This document shows, piece after piece, positions 23,668-36,738 of a stretch of 64,000 nt of DNA. The notes under the pieces are model-generated. The model was not told where the DNA came from, made no database searches, and saw nothing but the letters and a program-made list of their open reading frames with translations. The stretch is from Seiridium cupressi (Eukaryota > Ascomycota > Sordariomycetes > Amphisphaeriales > Sporocadaceae). Location: contig JARVKI010000009.1 of the NCBI GenBank assembly GCA_036674765.1, positions 248,001-312,000 of the forward strand, read 5' to 3'. A program made the position numbers and the translations under genes. The first letter of the stretch is position 1. Every line of letters starts with the position of its first letter.

Positions 23668-25791
23668 CGTCTGTACTGTCGAGTTGCAACGGTTCAGCAG
23701 AATACCCGTGGCCAACGTTCTGGGGAACGGGCCGTTCTTTTATGCCTTTGACGCAATGTCGTGTTGTGGAACGTCACAAGGGTCAGTCCCGGGAATGTTG
23801 TGTAGCCAAGCCTATATAAGACATAAGGTGCGGGCCGGATGACATATTGAACTGCTAGTGCTTCGTGATGTCAGTTGGCGCCGTCGACTGTAAGGCTAAT
23901 TGGTCTGGGGTTCGTCGTAGCACTAGCTGGGGACGTTGAGCTCGTATTAAGGGTGACGGGCTTCTCCGTCTGCTGAAATTAGACAGCCATAAGTGCATGG
24001 ATAATCACTCAATCTGGTAGGTAACGTATCGATCTCGGATGCTCATAGGCATGTCCCAGGGAGCTGAGGATCATCTTCCGAGCAGGGCTGATCTGGCGCC
24101 ATGCAACGTTTGGGTGTAGTTTGGCAGAACCAGGCGGTTGGTGAGCTGATATAGAGTTTAGCTCATCATCTACATTTTAGTGCTCACCAAGGATGCCCCG
24201 AGCAGGCTCTATGGTAAGATCGACGCGACATTGGGTGCTTGTGTAACCTCAACAGACCCGGTAACTGCCAGCTGCGAATAGAAACCACTGATGAATTCTT
24301 GCAATGGAGGCAGTAATTCAGCAGGCGGATGCTCTCTCGTTCATAAGCCACAAAGTCAGAGGCGTCTCTCGTGTAAATGCTTGTAAGACTTAATTTGATG
24401 GGTCAACTGCCTAGCTCCACGCCATCTCAGCTGGTAATTGGTGTCTTAAGGTATTGTTCCACAGCTAAAATAAGTATTTTTATCATTGCACAATATTCGC
24501 GCGATATTAGTCCGCATCAGCATGTGGTGAGCGTGAGCTGCAGCAGCGCGCCTTTGGTCTCCTTCTGACCCATAGTGACCAATGGACACAGAGCTGACAC
24601 GAAATCGAACGCCACGTCACGAGGCAGGGCAAAGCATGGCCATATATTGAGAAACAGGTTGTTCTACCAGTTCAGTCTATGTCCGCGCCGTTTGTTCAAA
24701 CGTCGTCGTATAGAAACGACGGGACTAAACTCCGGGGCTACTCGGCTTCAAAGAGGCCAGTGGGTTTCCTCTCCGGATGGAATGAGAGCCAAATGACATG
24801 GAGAAGGAGTCGAAAAAGCCCAATTTAATATCCGGGTGCCGACAGTCACAAATAGCATTAGTCGCAAAGGACCACAAAACAAAACCATATTCTACATAGC
24901 AAGGACGGCGCTCTAGCAAAGACTTCCATGGAAGACGATCGCACAGCCTTCAAGTGTACCCCCAGGCGATACACATACTCGTGTTTCGTCTAATCATTGT
25001 ACAGTTCGCTTCGTTGGCGACTTTCGAGAAAGATAAGCTGCTTGGTTAATTTGAGATCTGTATATAACATTAGCATTGTGCACCAAATACGGATATTCGT
25101 GAAGACAATGTGTGGAATGCTTGTGTCAGAAATAGAACCGGTATCCTCAAAAAAGTTCAGATAGGGATAACTGTTAGATTTATTCTAGGTCATCATGATC
25201 AGGGGTGCCTTACAAAGGCAGGTTTGGGCTGTGAAAGGCAGGCGAGGAGGTGTGTTCTTACCAATTAGTATGCAGAAGATGTGCACTTCTGTTCACCAGC
25301 GTCCACACGCACGGCCATCGCGCAGTCGCAAGAAGCCAGAATAATTCACAGTCGTATTGCCAGCGCCATAACGAGCAGCATCCACGAACGAATCGGGGCT
25401 CGGAGGCCAAGTCGGACAGGCAAAGACAAAGGTCTGCGGCGTGAAGATGCTTGTGTTGAGGAAGAGAAAAGGGAAAAGTCGGTTGAACCTTCTTAAAGAA
25501 AAAAATTCAGTGGGGTGCTGTGGAGAGCTATCAGCGCGTTCAGGGGCCGTAGCTGCAGCTTCCCTGCCGCAATCGTTAGCTTCGAAAAAATTTCGAGCGT
25601 CGACCTTCAGCAATCGCGTGAGCAGCTTGCAACGGCCCGAGTTCGCAGTTCGTCTATTAGATCGTGCATACTGTCTGTCTTGTTGTATTGATTGCTCTCC
25701 CCCTCGCAGAACCAGCGACCCCTTGTCTCCCATTCGACGTCTTTTATTGCCCTTCACTCCTTTTTAATACTACAAACATAATCTAGACATC
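23668..25791. other. Intergenic region between divergent genes, 2.1 kb
   Basis: It separates the start of the GMC gene (-) from the start of GGC1 (+) and should hold both promoters. Only short ORFs occur. The 154-codon minus-strand ORF at 25293-25757 lies in the presumed GGC1 leader and has the look of an accidental frame. Confidence 0.5.
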
Positions 25792-26804
25792 ATGTCTCCG
25801 CCTATGGTCGCTGGCAAGGAGAAGGAGTCCAACTGGGCACGACTCCTTGGCTCCGGTATGAGATAATCCACCAGACGAACAACGATGACATCCCCTAATG
25901 CTCAACAGGATCTGCTGGTATCGCTGAATTGGCCGTCTTCCATCCCGTAGACACGATTGCGAAGCGATTGATGAGCAACACCACAAGAGTAAGCGGCATG
26001 TCGCAACTCAACGCCGTCATCTTCAAGGACAAGGCCGCCGCACCCGCCGGCAAGAAGTTCTTCTCACTCTTCCCCGGTCTCGGATACGCTGCCGGATACA
26101 AGGTCTCGCAAAGAATATACAAGTATGGTGGACAGCCTATTGCCCGCGACTACCTCGCAAAGCACTTTGGTCAGGCCTTTGAGGGCACATTTGGAAAGAA
26201 GACCGGAAAGGCTGTCATGCACTCGACCGCTGGCAGGTAAGTCGCAAGCCCCGTGCGAGGCTTTGTGCATGTGCTCACGCTATCTAGTCTGATCGGAATT
26301 GGCGAGATCGTCTTGCTACCTCTGGATGTCCTGAAGATCAAGCGTCAAACAAACCCCGAGGCGTTCAGGGGCCGTGGTATCTTCAAGATCATCGCAGACG
26401 AGGGCTTTGGTCTGTACCGAGGATGGGGCTGGACCGCCGCACGCAACGCACCTGGATCGTTTGCTCTCTTCGGAGGTTCTGCTTTCACCAAGGAGTACCT
26501 CTTCGCCCTTGAGGACTACAACAAGGCCAGCTGGTTCCAGAACTTCGTCGCCTCCATTGCCGGTGCCTCCGCATCCCTAGTTGTCTCTGCTCCTCTCGAT
26601 GTCATCAAGACCCGTATCCAGAACCGGAACTTCGAGAACCCCGAAAGCGGTTTCCGAATCCTGTCCAACATGGCCAAGAACGAGGGTATGGGCAGCTTCT
26701 TCAAGGGTTTAGTGCCCAAGCTGCTCATGACCGGTCCCAAGCTAGTCTTCTCTTTCTGGCTGGCGCAGACTCTCATCCCAGCGTTCGACGGTATGCTCAA
26801 ATAA
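25792..26804 (+). CDS. GGC1: Mitochondrial GTP/GDP carrier
   Basis: Three exons: 25792..25855, 25909..26236 and 26288..26804. The product is 302 residues. It belongs to the mitochondrial carrier family: six membrane helices in three repeats, with signature motifs HPVDTIAKR (33-41), PLDVLKIKR (142-150) and APLDVIKTR (about 232-240). The sequence is close to yeast Ggc1 along its length, for example RLMSN, FPGLGYAAGYKVSQRIYKYG, GSLIGIGEIVLLPLDVLK and YRGWGWTAARNAPGSFA. Ggc1 exchanges GTP and GDP across the inner mitochondrial membrane and is needed for mitochondrial nucleic-acid synthesis and iron balance. The first intron (53 bp) and second (51 bp) have consensus donors and acceptors. It converges on the hydrolase gene, with 439 bp between stop codons. 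Confidence 0.96.
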
Positions 26805-27243
26805 ACTGTCTGTTCACGAGGACCAAGAAATGTACGAACAGAATAAAAAGACCGGCGCTTTTCGATGTATATAATAAGGTTGAATCTGGCGTTGAGGTAT
26901 GGGCACTAGAGGCAGGTGCTCGGGTTTTGCCTAGGCTGGCAGGAATCATGCCTATGATTTTGGGCTATAGACAAGACTCGACTCTAGAAAAAGTTCCACG
27001 TTTACAAAGCGTTCGAATAGAAACACGAGGGCTTAAAAACAAGACTCAAGGTTCAAACAACTTCTAACCCATTCCGCAAATCAATCGTCTAGTGATCCTA
27101 AACGAGGACGATAGCACATGATCGTCGAAAGGTGTACGTACTACTTGGAACCGCAAATCGACTTCGCCAAAACGCCATGCTATGTGCTTCCCTGTATCTT
27201 GGGTTGATAGCCATTCATGTCCGCAACTCAACTTCTCTGCAAC
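26805..27243. other. Convergent 3' spacer
   Basis: It contains the 3' UTRs of GGC1 (+) and the hydrolase gene (-). An AATAAA-like signal (GAATAAAAAG, about 26,841) lies some 40 bases after the GGC1 stop. Nothing else is seen. Confidence 0.5.
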
Positions 27244-29387
27244 TCACAATATGGCCACCTCTGCTTTTCTCGAAAGCTCTCTGACCGCAAACCCCAGCTC
27301 CCTTTCCGCGACCCCACCCATCACTAGGGGCGGCGGATCCTCGAACAATTCCCAGTCCTGATCGCACTCTAACCCCTCCTGTGGCAACCTGCCCTCCTGG
27401 AAATATGATCTGATGACCTTGGCTGTACACGTACTCGGCGCCGCAAGACTAGCATGTCCATACGACCGTTGGACGAGGACGGCCGACCCGGGGAATGCCC
27501 TGGAATTATTCCGCGCACTCAGAAGGGGCGTTACGTTATCCGCAATGTTGCCAATAAACAGGATCGGGAACGCCGTGGTGATGTTCTGGAACGGGCCTGC
27601 GTATCTCCACTTGGGGCGGACCTGGCGGCCGGCGCACGAGAGCTTCGACTGCACGTTCGAGGCACCCGCGTACTTGCTGATGCGCTGGAGCTCCCCGAAA
27701 TACGTCAGGAACGAGTCCGGCGTCCACTCGTCGGCGGGGACGGCGTCGCCGTCAGCGCACATGATGGCCGGGAACGCGTCCTCGGAGTGTTGAGGGACCG
27801 AAGGGATGGTGGGCAAGGTCTCGTTCATGGTACAAAAATTCAACAGGGGTAGGTCCCCGTCGTCTTCGTTTCGGAGTTGGTAGTATGGTACGCCGTTGCG
27901 TTCTTCGAGCGCCGCCATGGCTGTTGCCAGGGCTGGGAACCGGTAGATAGGTTTGTACATGCAGCTCCGAATCAGGTTCTGCAGTTTCGAGTACGTCACG
28001 AGCTCCGGCATCTCGAGCTGTGTCCCGTTGGTCTGGGCCGGAATCAATACGGGTATCTTCCGAAGGCTGTCGAGAAGAGCAAGGAATCTCTCCTCTACGG
28101 CCTCGGCGGTTGGTTGATAGAAGGCGCATCTGTCTGGTCCAGCTTTATTGCAGAACTCGAAGAATGCTTCCATGATCTTGTCGGCATCCCGGAGGTAGTT
28201 GAGCTGTATGTTGGCAAACCAATCCTGATAATCAACATTTCCTAATTACATGTACGTCAGAATCTGTTTCTTATCCAATGATCTCGGGGGTCAGCTTACC
28301 GTCGCTCACGAGTCTTTCAACCCTGTCGGGATACAGTGCACCAAATGTGCCACCAAGAATTGTCCCATAGCTGACGCCCCAATACTTGACTGTCCTAAAG
28401 CCCATCTTTTCAGAGATCTCCAGCATGTCGCGCGCATGCGATGCCGTCGAGATATGAGACAATAAACTCGGAGTAGTAGCGTTCATATGCGTCTCGCACT
28501 GCCTAGACATGGCGTCGAACTGAGCCAGCGCATCGAAAAGCATGCCTGGGTGAGAATCTACGACACCTGACATCTGCATACCCCAGTCATGGCGTTTTTG
28601 TGAAGATCCCCAACAGTCGATGCGAGGTACTGAAGCACCAACTGGAAATCATCAAGTCAGTCTCGTGCAGTTCCGAGCGGTGACGGTGAGGGGCTTACCT
28701 CCGCGAGGATCCCAACTAACGATGTCCTGTCAAGGAGTTGTCAGTACACCTCGTTAATGGCGGCTGAGAATCATTTACATGATTGTTTCCTACTATCGTT
28801 TGCAGATGGTCGGCAGTTCCGTCGGCAAGCCAAGAAACCCCTGATCCGCCGGGTCCCTGATGGCGCGTCGTCAGTGACAGAAAATGACCTTTAATCCCTA
28901 GGCTTTCTTACCCCTGGGTTCACGAACACTGGCCCCCTATAGTCTTCTCGACTTTTTGCAGGAGCCCGAATGACAGCAAGCACCACGCGTTCGTCCTCTG
29001 ACGGCTCCAACCAGTCGAGTGGTACCTAATGTATATATGAGCTTAGCAACAGTATCCCAACACCACGAACCATGGACGGGGTCTTATTACATCAAGCCGG
29101 GCACAGTCGAACTTGCCATCGTAACACTTGTGCCACTTTAGATCTTGGCTTGGCTGTAACCCGGCCCAGTCGAAGACGCCTTCTTGGATGCTTCTGCTGG
29201 ATGCAACCAAGATCGTGGGCGAGGAGGATAGAAATGTCTGAATGAAGTGGTAGAGTGCCACTAGACCAAAGATACTGGTGATAATACGAATCGTCCAATT
29301 GGGTTTTGAGATACGGTAAGGCGTACTGGAGACTGATGTCGAGACCTCGTATAGGCTCTTCTCTGAGTCGCCGCCATATGGAGGCAT
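27244..29387 (-). CDS. Membrane-anchored alpha/beta hydrolase, TAP-like (tripeptidyl aminopeptidase type)
   Basis: Six exons: 29387..29091, 29025..28912, 28856..28779, 28726..28699 (only 28 nt), 28641..28300 and 28241..27244. The product is 618 residues. A short basic N-terminus is followed by a membrane helix (about 36-58) and no cleavage site, suggesting a type II anchor with the catalytic part outside the cytosol. The fold is shown by FVNPGGPGGSGVSW (oxyanion region), SWDPRGVGAS, the nucleophile elbow GVSYG (Ser263), Asp521 (NIADNVTP) and His549 (SYGHASL); the last two lie in the TAP-like C-terminal domain. Relatives are serine peptidases that release short peptides from N-termini, or related esterases; the actual substrate is unknown. 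All five introns (52-65 bp) have GT...AG ends and keep phase. The start is the ATG at 29387. Confidence 0.9.
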
Positions 29388-30642
29388 TTTATCGAGGAGG
29401 CGCAAGCTCCAATAGCTTGGGCTACCAGTACGACCGTAAGAAATTCGGTGTTATTTCCAGTTGGACTTGGCCTTATTGAAACCGAATAAGAGTTGAAGTC
29501 AGCACAGAGCCGTGCGTTTTCCTTGTAAAGACGGTATTTGATAGGTTCTGTTCTTGCTAAAAGCTCAGTAAGAACACAAGTCATAAAGCCACGATTCAGA
29601 TATGCTGGGCTAGCGGACCTGCAATATGTGATACAATTGCGTAGAGCGCATACCGTTTTCTTTTGTCTCTCATAAAGGCCCGTGTCACAACTTCACGTTG
29701 TTTCCTATCATTGCTCGCGGGTTCGATACCAATGCTCCATGTGGCATCGTGGCCCCAAGAAAAGCGCGAGTGTTCCTAACCTAAATCAACGCCCGGGCTT
29801 GGTTATATAGTCGCCGAATCTAGAGACAATGTTTATCACTCAGAATACGAAGGCTTATTCTGGGCGAAACTCCTAGACACGGCGAACTTTCTCGGGAATG
29901 TCTGGACACCGGGTTCATAAACCATAATAGATCGCCTTATCAGCAGACCCTCTTGTGTTCAGCTCCGCCGGCAGGTCCGTCGGGAGTCGGTGAGAACGCA
30001 GCCGTATCAATTACCAGGGCACTGACTGGCTACAATGTACACTGACTCGGTTCCGTCCAGCTATAGTGGGGTCCGTCGTGTGATCGTCATACAGCAGCTC
30101 GCGTGATGGCTGATAACCCGTTTAGGGGTCTTCCCCCACACTCTGAGCCACCCATCTTGGGGCTCTTATCTCTCCACGACCTCGGCAGTCTGGGTTTGCG
30201 GGTTTGTATGCCGATAAGCGCGTCTGAAAGCTGACGGAGTGGGTTTCGCGATGTACTAATTGGACGGCTATAGCCACTGAAGTTTAATGCACCTGGACAC
30301 AGCCAGACGAAGGGACCAATGTCGCGATAGGTGGTCTTTAAAATATGAAGTTTACTCATGTACAATATTACTATTGTCTCTGTTGCTATGTAGCTGATCT
30401 GACCTCAGATGATTGGTCGAAGTTTGTTTTCTCTATACAACCCGCCTGGTGACGGTGGCCGTTTTCGGACGTATGGTCATCACGACTTCGCCTACTGACC
30501 ACCATGATCAAAACATAGCTAGTGCCAATATGCACACTGCTCCTCGCAGGAAAGAAAAAAATTATCTCTGAACGCCCTGTTAGACACACCGCTAGCAAAA
30601 CCACATCCTTTCGCTCCTTCCATTCTCTATATGTAATGACGT
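29388..30642. other. Spacer upstream of the hydrolase gene
   Basis: It holds the hydrolase promoter and the 3' end of the mechanosensitive-channel gene. GGTTCGATACC near 29,723 resembles a tRNA B box, but the flanks do not form a T-stem and no A box precedes it. No gene is seen. Confidence 0.5.
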
Positions 30643-33494
30643 CTATCGTTGTTGATAGGGGTTGTTACTCTGTGCGTTACTTTGAGCCCGAGATACACTT
30701 GCGCCTCTAGGTCTTGATCCTCGTGACGAAGATGTCTGTAGTGTGTCCGACCGTGCGGCCTGCGCTGCAGCTGAGTGACTGGCCCCAGGTAATGCGTATG
30801 CACTGGGTTGCATTGGGGGCGGCGACATCGACATGAACCCAGACTGTGCCTGGGTAGGGCTGTAGTAGGCAGTCGAGCTACCGATCTGAGCCTCCTCGTC
30901 GAATCCAGAACCAGAACCGTGCTGTGTTATTTGTATACCAGGAGTAGAGCCGAGTCCAAAGTGCTCGGGTGGAAGAGTTGTGCCAGCTTGACGCCGTCCA
31001 CTGCGCTGGCTTTCCGTTTTATGGAGGTCTGATCGCAGTCGCTCGATATCATTGGAACGAATCTTTTCCAATCGCTCCGACGACTGGTCGCGCGAGCCTA
31101 GGGTATCATCATCTCTGTTGAAACCCCAGTCATCCCCAGCTGCCAGAGCTGCAGCGCCCATTGTGTTCAGGTTCTGTGCGGCCTCCATCTCGTTTGAGCC
31201 CATGATCTTGGAGCCAGTAGAGGGATTTCTCTCAAGCTTTTTCGAAGGGACCAGGCGTTTCGCATCCTTCTCTTGATCTGCCTTGTCACGAGCTTGAGCT
31301 GCTTCCCTGTCGGACACGGTGACGGAATAGGTAGGGTTGGTTGGTCCTCCCAGTGCCTCTCCACCACCGCCAGGGCCATTGATAGGCACCTTCTTCAGGG
31401 CGAGCGCAAGTGCGCAAATGAACTTGCTGCGTCTAGTGGCCCGTACGGCATCGTTGTGCCAGTTGGACTTGTGCTTTATAGCGATCTTAAGCGTAAGCTT
31501 ATCCAAATCATTGACACTTCCGACTCCAATGACGAGGTCGGGCTGGAAGTCTCGTGAGTTATCGGGATGACGAACGAAAGTCTCCATCTCTTGTCGCAGC
31601 AGCTCGATATCTTCGAATGACGTGTCAAAGGATACATTGACGTCAATGACCTCCTTCATAGCCTTGCTTCGTGTGACATTTTCAATCCAGAGATTGTTCA
31701 GTACAATGTTCGGTACTTGAACAACCTGCAATTTGTCGATTCGATTGAAAATGGTATAGAGCAGGGAGATTCTCTCAACGACGAGCTGCTGTTTCTCAGA
31801 CCCGACAATGTCGACACGGTCACCTACATCGTAAGGATGTTTGACGAATAAGAAAATGCAAGAACCCAAGAACTCTTGAGTAGTGACGGCGAAGACGAAG
31901 GACAACGAAAGAAGCGCAGTGCCTGCGGTTGCCAAAGTTGTAATAAACGAGCTTTGGAAAAATGCCACTATATATATGTTAGTAGTCCATCATCAATTCT
32001 CGCCCATAGTGCAGACTTACAGAAAATGAAGATGACGATCAACAGAACAACAAATAGGAGGATCTTATCAAAGACAGCCAAAGCCTGGCTAATGTCCTTC
32101 ATGCTGTTTGCAATGGCCTTCCTCTCTTTGCTGACTTCAACAACCTTTCGAATCATCTCATCAAGACTGATATCGCCATTGGCATCCGCGTCGATTGCTG
32201 CAAAACACTCCTCGGCATCTTCGCGGTGTGCGGCACCCAACACTTCCACGATATCGTCCGCAAACAGCGAGTCGTTTCCCTCTACAACGAAGGACATCCA
32301 GATACGCTTGGCCAAAGCCTCCGAGGTACGGATCTTTTCTAGAGCCTCTACAACGATCGAATGAGCCGAGTTGGGGTTGAACACTTGCTTTCCTGTGATT
32401 TCGGAAGCTAGATTACCAAAGACCGAGGTGACTTTGTCTCCGATACGTCCAACGTTTCCAATTAACCTCATTGGCGTACCAGTTCCACCCTTGCGACCTT
32501 TCTTGCCACCGAGCATCATCTCTATACTATCGTTGATGATGTAATCCTCTTCGGCAAATTCCTGGCAGTACATGGGGAAGAGCGTTCGCGAAGCGTCGTA
32601 CAGGAGCCCAAGAAGGAAAACCTCGCGCTTCGAGTCCTTGATGCGATTGGCGAAAGATCTCTGGTGATACGTCACACTGATCAACTGTACAATCGTCTTT
32701 TCGCCGAGGAAGACGGCAGCGGACACGAACAGGGAACCAAGAATCTTCTTCATGGTGTCCACCCATGCTATAGAGTCGAAACTTCCGTTAAACAGGTTCT
32801 TGAATATCAGCCAAGTGGCGAGAGCCCAAAAGAATAGGGATAGCGGAATCTCCAACGCTCGCAAAACCATTGCATATTTCCGAGTTCCGGAACTGACAAC
32901 ACCACAAACGAACATAAATACTGGCGGGAGCAGGTGGGCAACCGTCTTGCCGGCCCATAACATGAGCCAAGCCAATTCAATCCATAGAAAAAGATGGAAC
33001 ATGGGCGGTCCTTGCACAACTGTCTCCTTGCCATCTGTTCCAGTGGAGGTCGTTTTCCCCACGGGATCATCTGAGTGGCCGGTGAGCGGCAGGACGATCA
33101 AGGGGACGGCCAGTAGAATGGCGACTGGGACAATGTAGACAAGATATCTCGTTATGACGGAGAACCCAATGACCTTGTTGTAAATCCTGCCCATGGCGTT
33201 GAGGGAGAACTCCTCAGAGCCGAGTGTGTTACTTCGTCCCGAGGCCTCCAGTTTCTTAGCCCTCCTTCGACCAGCGGAGTGGAACAAGCCATGCTTCTCG
33301 TTTGAGGGTGGCGATTGGGAGCCATCGAAGCCCGACGTCAGTCCCTGGTTCGCCTTGCGAGCGCCAGTCGAGCTGGCATTGCTCTTGATCTGTTGTAGGG
33401 GAATATCTTGCATCCCGTCGGTTGTGTTGGAGCGCGAGTTTCCCAGCGGCAAGAAACCTCGATCTTTGGGGGAAGAGAGGGGCGAGACTGGCAT
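30643..33494 (-). CDS. MscS-type mechanosensitive ion channel with EF-hand
   Basis: Two exons: 33494..32021 and 31967..30643. The 53-bp intron has a GTAAGT donor and a CTAAC branch site. The product is 932 residues. An N-terminal Ser-rich cytosolic segment is followed by at least four membrane helices (about residues 115-280). An EF-hand loop with all calcium ligands in place (DADANGDISLDE, 435-446) lies before the last helix pair. The MscS pore and beta domain follow, with FLFVKHPYDVGDRVDI and VPNIVLNN. The C-terminal 300 residues are Ser/Gln-rich and look disordered. This is the layout of the fission-yeast Msy1/Msy2 family, endoplasmic-reticulum channels that control calcium release on hypo-osmotic swelling. 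The start is the ATG beginning MPVSPLSSPKDRG. Ion selectivity and location are inferred from the family. Confidence 0.93.
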
Positions 33495-36400
33495 TGCTAT
33501 GTGCAATCGGCCGAAATCCCCTGTAGCGCGACGTGCGAGGGATGGTGTGGTCGTTGTTTCAAGTCTAAACAGAGGTAGACATGCGATCTATAGTAGCAGT
33601 AGGGACTCTGCTGAATGGGATGGCTTCGAATATAGACAGAGCTTCGGGGATGCACCAGGCAAACTCGGATTTGTCAGGAGAAATTGACCCCAAAGGCGGA
33701 TGCTGAACGAGTGTTGTATGCTGGAAAACAATTTTATCTAAGTGTGACGAAGGAGAGTCGTGGATCACCACCAGTGCTCTGATTTTGGAAATGCCCGTCC
33801 GATCGGTAACAAAGGCTGGGTCAGGAACTTCAGAACGACTGGCAGGTAGGGAATAAAGAAGGACAAAAGTCGGGATACGAGAGACGGTAATGGCGGACAG
33901 AAGAGGAAGAGAGGTGGCAGCGAAGAGGACTACCTAGAATACGATGATGTAGGTTGGTGGATATTCTATTCTCTGCTGGTGGAGCTGCGTCTGCCGCCGT
34001 CGAAAAGCGGCCACAGAAAAGCGTCTCCCGCTGTACGAACTTTTTAGTAATTGACTTGCGCGGTCCCCTGGAGCTAACGCGCTCCAGCATTACATTTCCC
34101 AGCGAGCTAGACAGATTGTAGCGCTTTCCACGGGCTACCTGCCTATGGCGTGCCACTCTCACAAGCTCGATAGCAGGCCACGGCGTCGGGTCGGGAGCCC
34201 GTTCAGGGGTTTCGGGGCATGAAGGATTCTGGTTCGCTGCTGAACCCCAGCTGTGTAACCCCTCAATCGATGGTAAACAAGGGTCTGTGGGTCTTTGCTG
34301 CAGCCACTGACAGCATTCTAAAACCGCTAAGGCCGATCCTAGCGGACTGCCTCTCGTTGGTTCGTTACTTTTTTTCTTGTTTCAAAGGTGAAAATCCTGG
34401 TGATGTGGCATGGAGGGAGGGAGGAAACCTGAGCCGAGATCCGTGGGCTTGGATGGATGTCCCGATTCATCTGCATTGAATCCCTCAGACGTGCGCATGG
34501 AAAGGATCGAATCTATTAAAGGAGGACAATGGCAGCAACAAAGCACCAATGTGCCCGTTGGATGCAAGACGCAGCATGGCAGCTTCTTCCCACGTTAAAA
34601 ATCTCCGCCTCGTATCAGATATCAAGCAGAAATCATGGCTATCCCGGAATGCCACAGCGCTTACCACCAGATGGATGGATGAATGGATGCAGGATGCAAG
34701 CCAGAAAAAAGAACTACAACGAGATAAATTGTCCAAGGTAAATAAATGCAAGCAAACCTTGCCCAATCCAGCACAAACAATCCACATTGGCAGGGCTCCC
34801 ACGTCTTTCTCATCTTGGGATGGGAATAGTCCCCCTAGTTTTCGTCTATTCCAAGCTTCAGGACAGCATTATATTGCGACATGCAGCAAAAGCACGTCAC
34901 ATGTAGTCGTCGCCGCCCTGAACCTGAACGCTGGGGACTCGCAATGATCTACAAGATGAGAGATACGGTGGGGAGCTGAAAAGTCCCGATCTTGGTCACG
35001 ATCTGCCATAGTCAAGCTTTGTGATTGTCCAGCTCCGCAAAATGCCACATGTCTCCTCACCATCGCGATTTCTCACAGGCCCTGAGGCCTCTCCGCTCAG
35101 TGCTCGCAGACTGAGGTTCCACTGCCGCGCCGCTAAGCTCAGGTCGAGAAAAAAACCTTCATGATTGAGTTGGTCCACTGCGGTCCCTGCACACGTCCCA
35201 GCGCACTAAGCCCACATGCCAAACGCGCCGTTTCAAGCCACCAAAGAAGATCCTCACTCGACGCGACACCAGCTGGCTCGCTGCAATTCAATGCTCCTGC
35301 ACTACGGAACCAGAATGAGCGACGCTCACGTGTCACTCTGACTTTGCCAACTTTTCGCCCTGCGTGGTAATACAGCAGGTTGCTGGAAGCTTTCAAAAGT
35401 TTTCCGACCATGGCTGGGAAATGGCTCACGATAGCTGTAAGTCTTTTAGTATACTTTCGCTATACGGTTTTGCCTTCTCGTATCCACTAGAACTCAGCCA
35501 TGCCGCCGATGGATCTCGTACAGCGCAGTTCCCCTCGCTCAATACGCAAGACAACGCATCAGTACTTGCGTCATGCATTCGTTATGCTGATCTAAATCGG
35601 GTTTGTAGCGATGACAGCCAGCTGGACGCATTCTGCAGGACCTCGTCTTCTTCATATGTGATGAAATCTGCTCAAGTCAGATGTTCCTCGAGAAGTCGCC
35701 AGTGAACCGCCGCTTAACACGGCCCGTCATTAGCAGTAACATCACCTCGAGACCCTGCCCGCCGTAGACGCTACCCCCGAATACCCTAGCTCGGCATTGT
35801 ATGCATGAAACGCGCCATCAACCATATTCTGACTGTTCTATATCCATCGGTTCCCCCAGAAATTTCAAAGCCAAGCTTCCCACTGGCCGCGCTGGTGTCA
35901 CATCGTCCGATATCGTGAGAGTTCTAGAACGGCCTCCTCGACGCCTTTTCTGTTTTTCCCTTTCAAAGTGCCGGCCAGCCTTGTTAGTGGATCTCTTTGC
36001 GTGAAAGGACTCCCAACTACCACGAACGTTGGTTCTTAAAGCCGTTACGTCTCTTGCTGTAGTGGGTCGACTATCTGACTCGTTTAGTTGAGGCTCTGCT
36101 TTCTTGCTGCGGTAGGAGAGCCGAGCTAATTAGGGTGTAATGCTGCGCTCTTTGGCTTTGCTCTTACCACTACAGCGGCGGCACGCTACGGGTGCGAACC
36201 CGGCTCTAAGTCGACAAGCCGGATGATACGCTTGGCCGACTTATGTATGCGCAACAATGATCTCGAAATAAGAGTCAAGTCGTGAAGCATGAGCACATAC
36301 GTTGATAATGTCCCCTTCTATTTTACGCCTTAGGCAAAGGAACGCCTGTCTATCAGACTTGTTGGTGAGGGATGCCCGCCCGTAGTTCTGGAACGCATCA

Positions 36401-36738
36401 CACTCGGACGCTGAGCAGATGGCAGATACGTCGTGAAACGAATTTCGAAACCAGGGTATACTTTCTCTGAGAGTAGATATGGAAGCAGTTGCAGCAGCTA
36501 TATATCTACAACTATAGCTACGAGGGTATTTTGAACTCGAAGATGGTATCAGAAGGGAAAGCCTGGCGGTCATGAATCCACGTCCAAACCTCGTAAGTAC
36601 GTCACTTCCCCCACGGTTCGCTTCACTTAGTGACTGGTAAGCCACTTGGATGAACCACCACGCCTAACAGTACCACTTCCAATACCAAAGTCTAAAGCCT
36701 TACTACTGGTCTGTACATCTCCTTTGACGATGAATCTC
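33495..36738. other. Intergenic region, 3.2 kb
   Basis: It lies between the channel start and the transporter 3' end (both minus-strand genes). No gene is recognised. A GGAT/GAAT-type short repeat occurs at about 34,670-34,690. The stretch at about 36,020-36,245 has tRNA-like words and a repeat-like look (see findings). Confidence 0.5.

Noticed and set aside
25293..25757. 154-codon minus-strand ORF upstream of GGC1
   Set aside because: It lies in the presumed GGC1 promoter and leader, is low in conserved-looking motifs, and has no splice or promoter support.
29715..29735. GGTTCGATACC, a match to the tRNA B box
   Set aside because: The flanking bases do not pair as a T-stem and there is no A box upstream.
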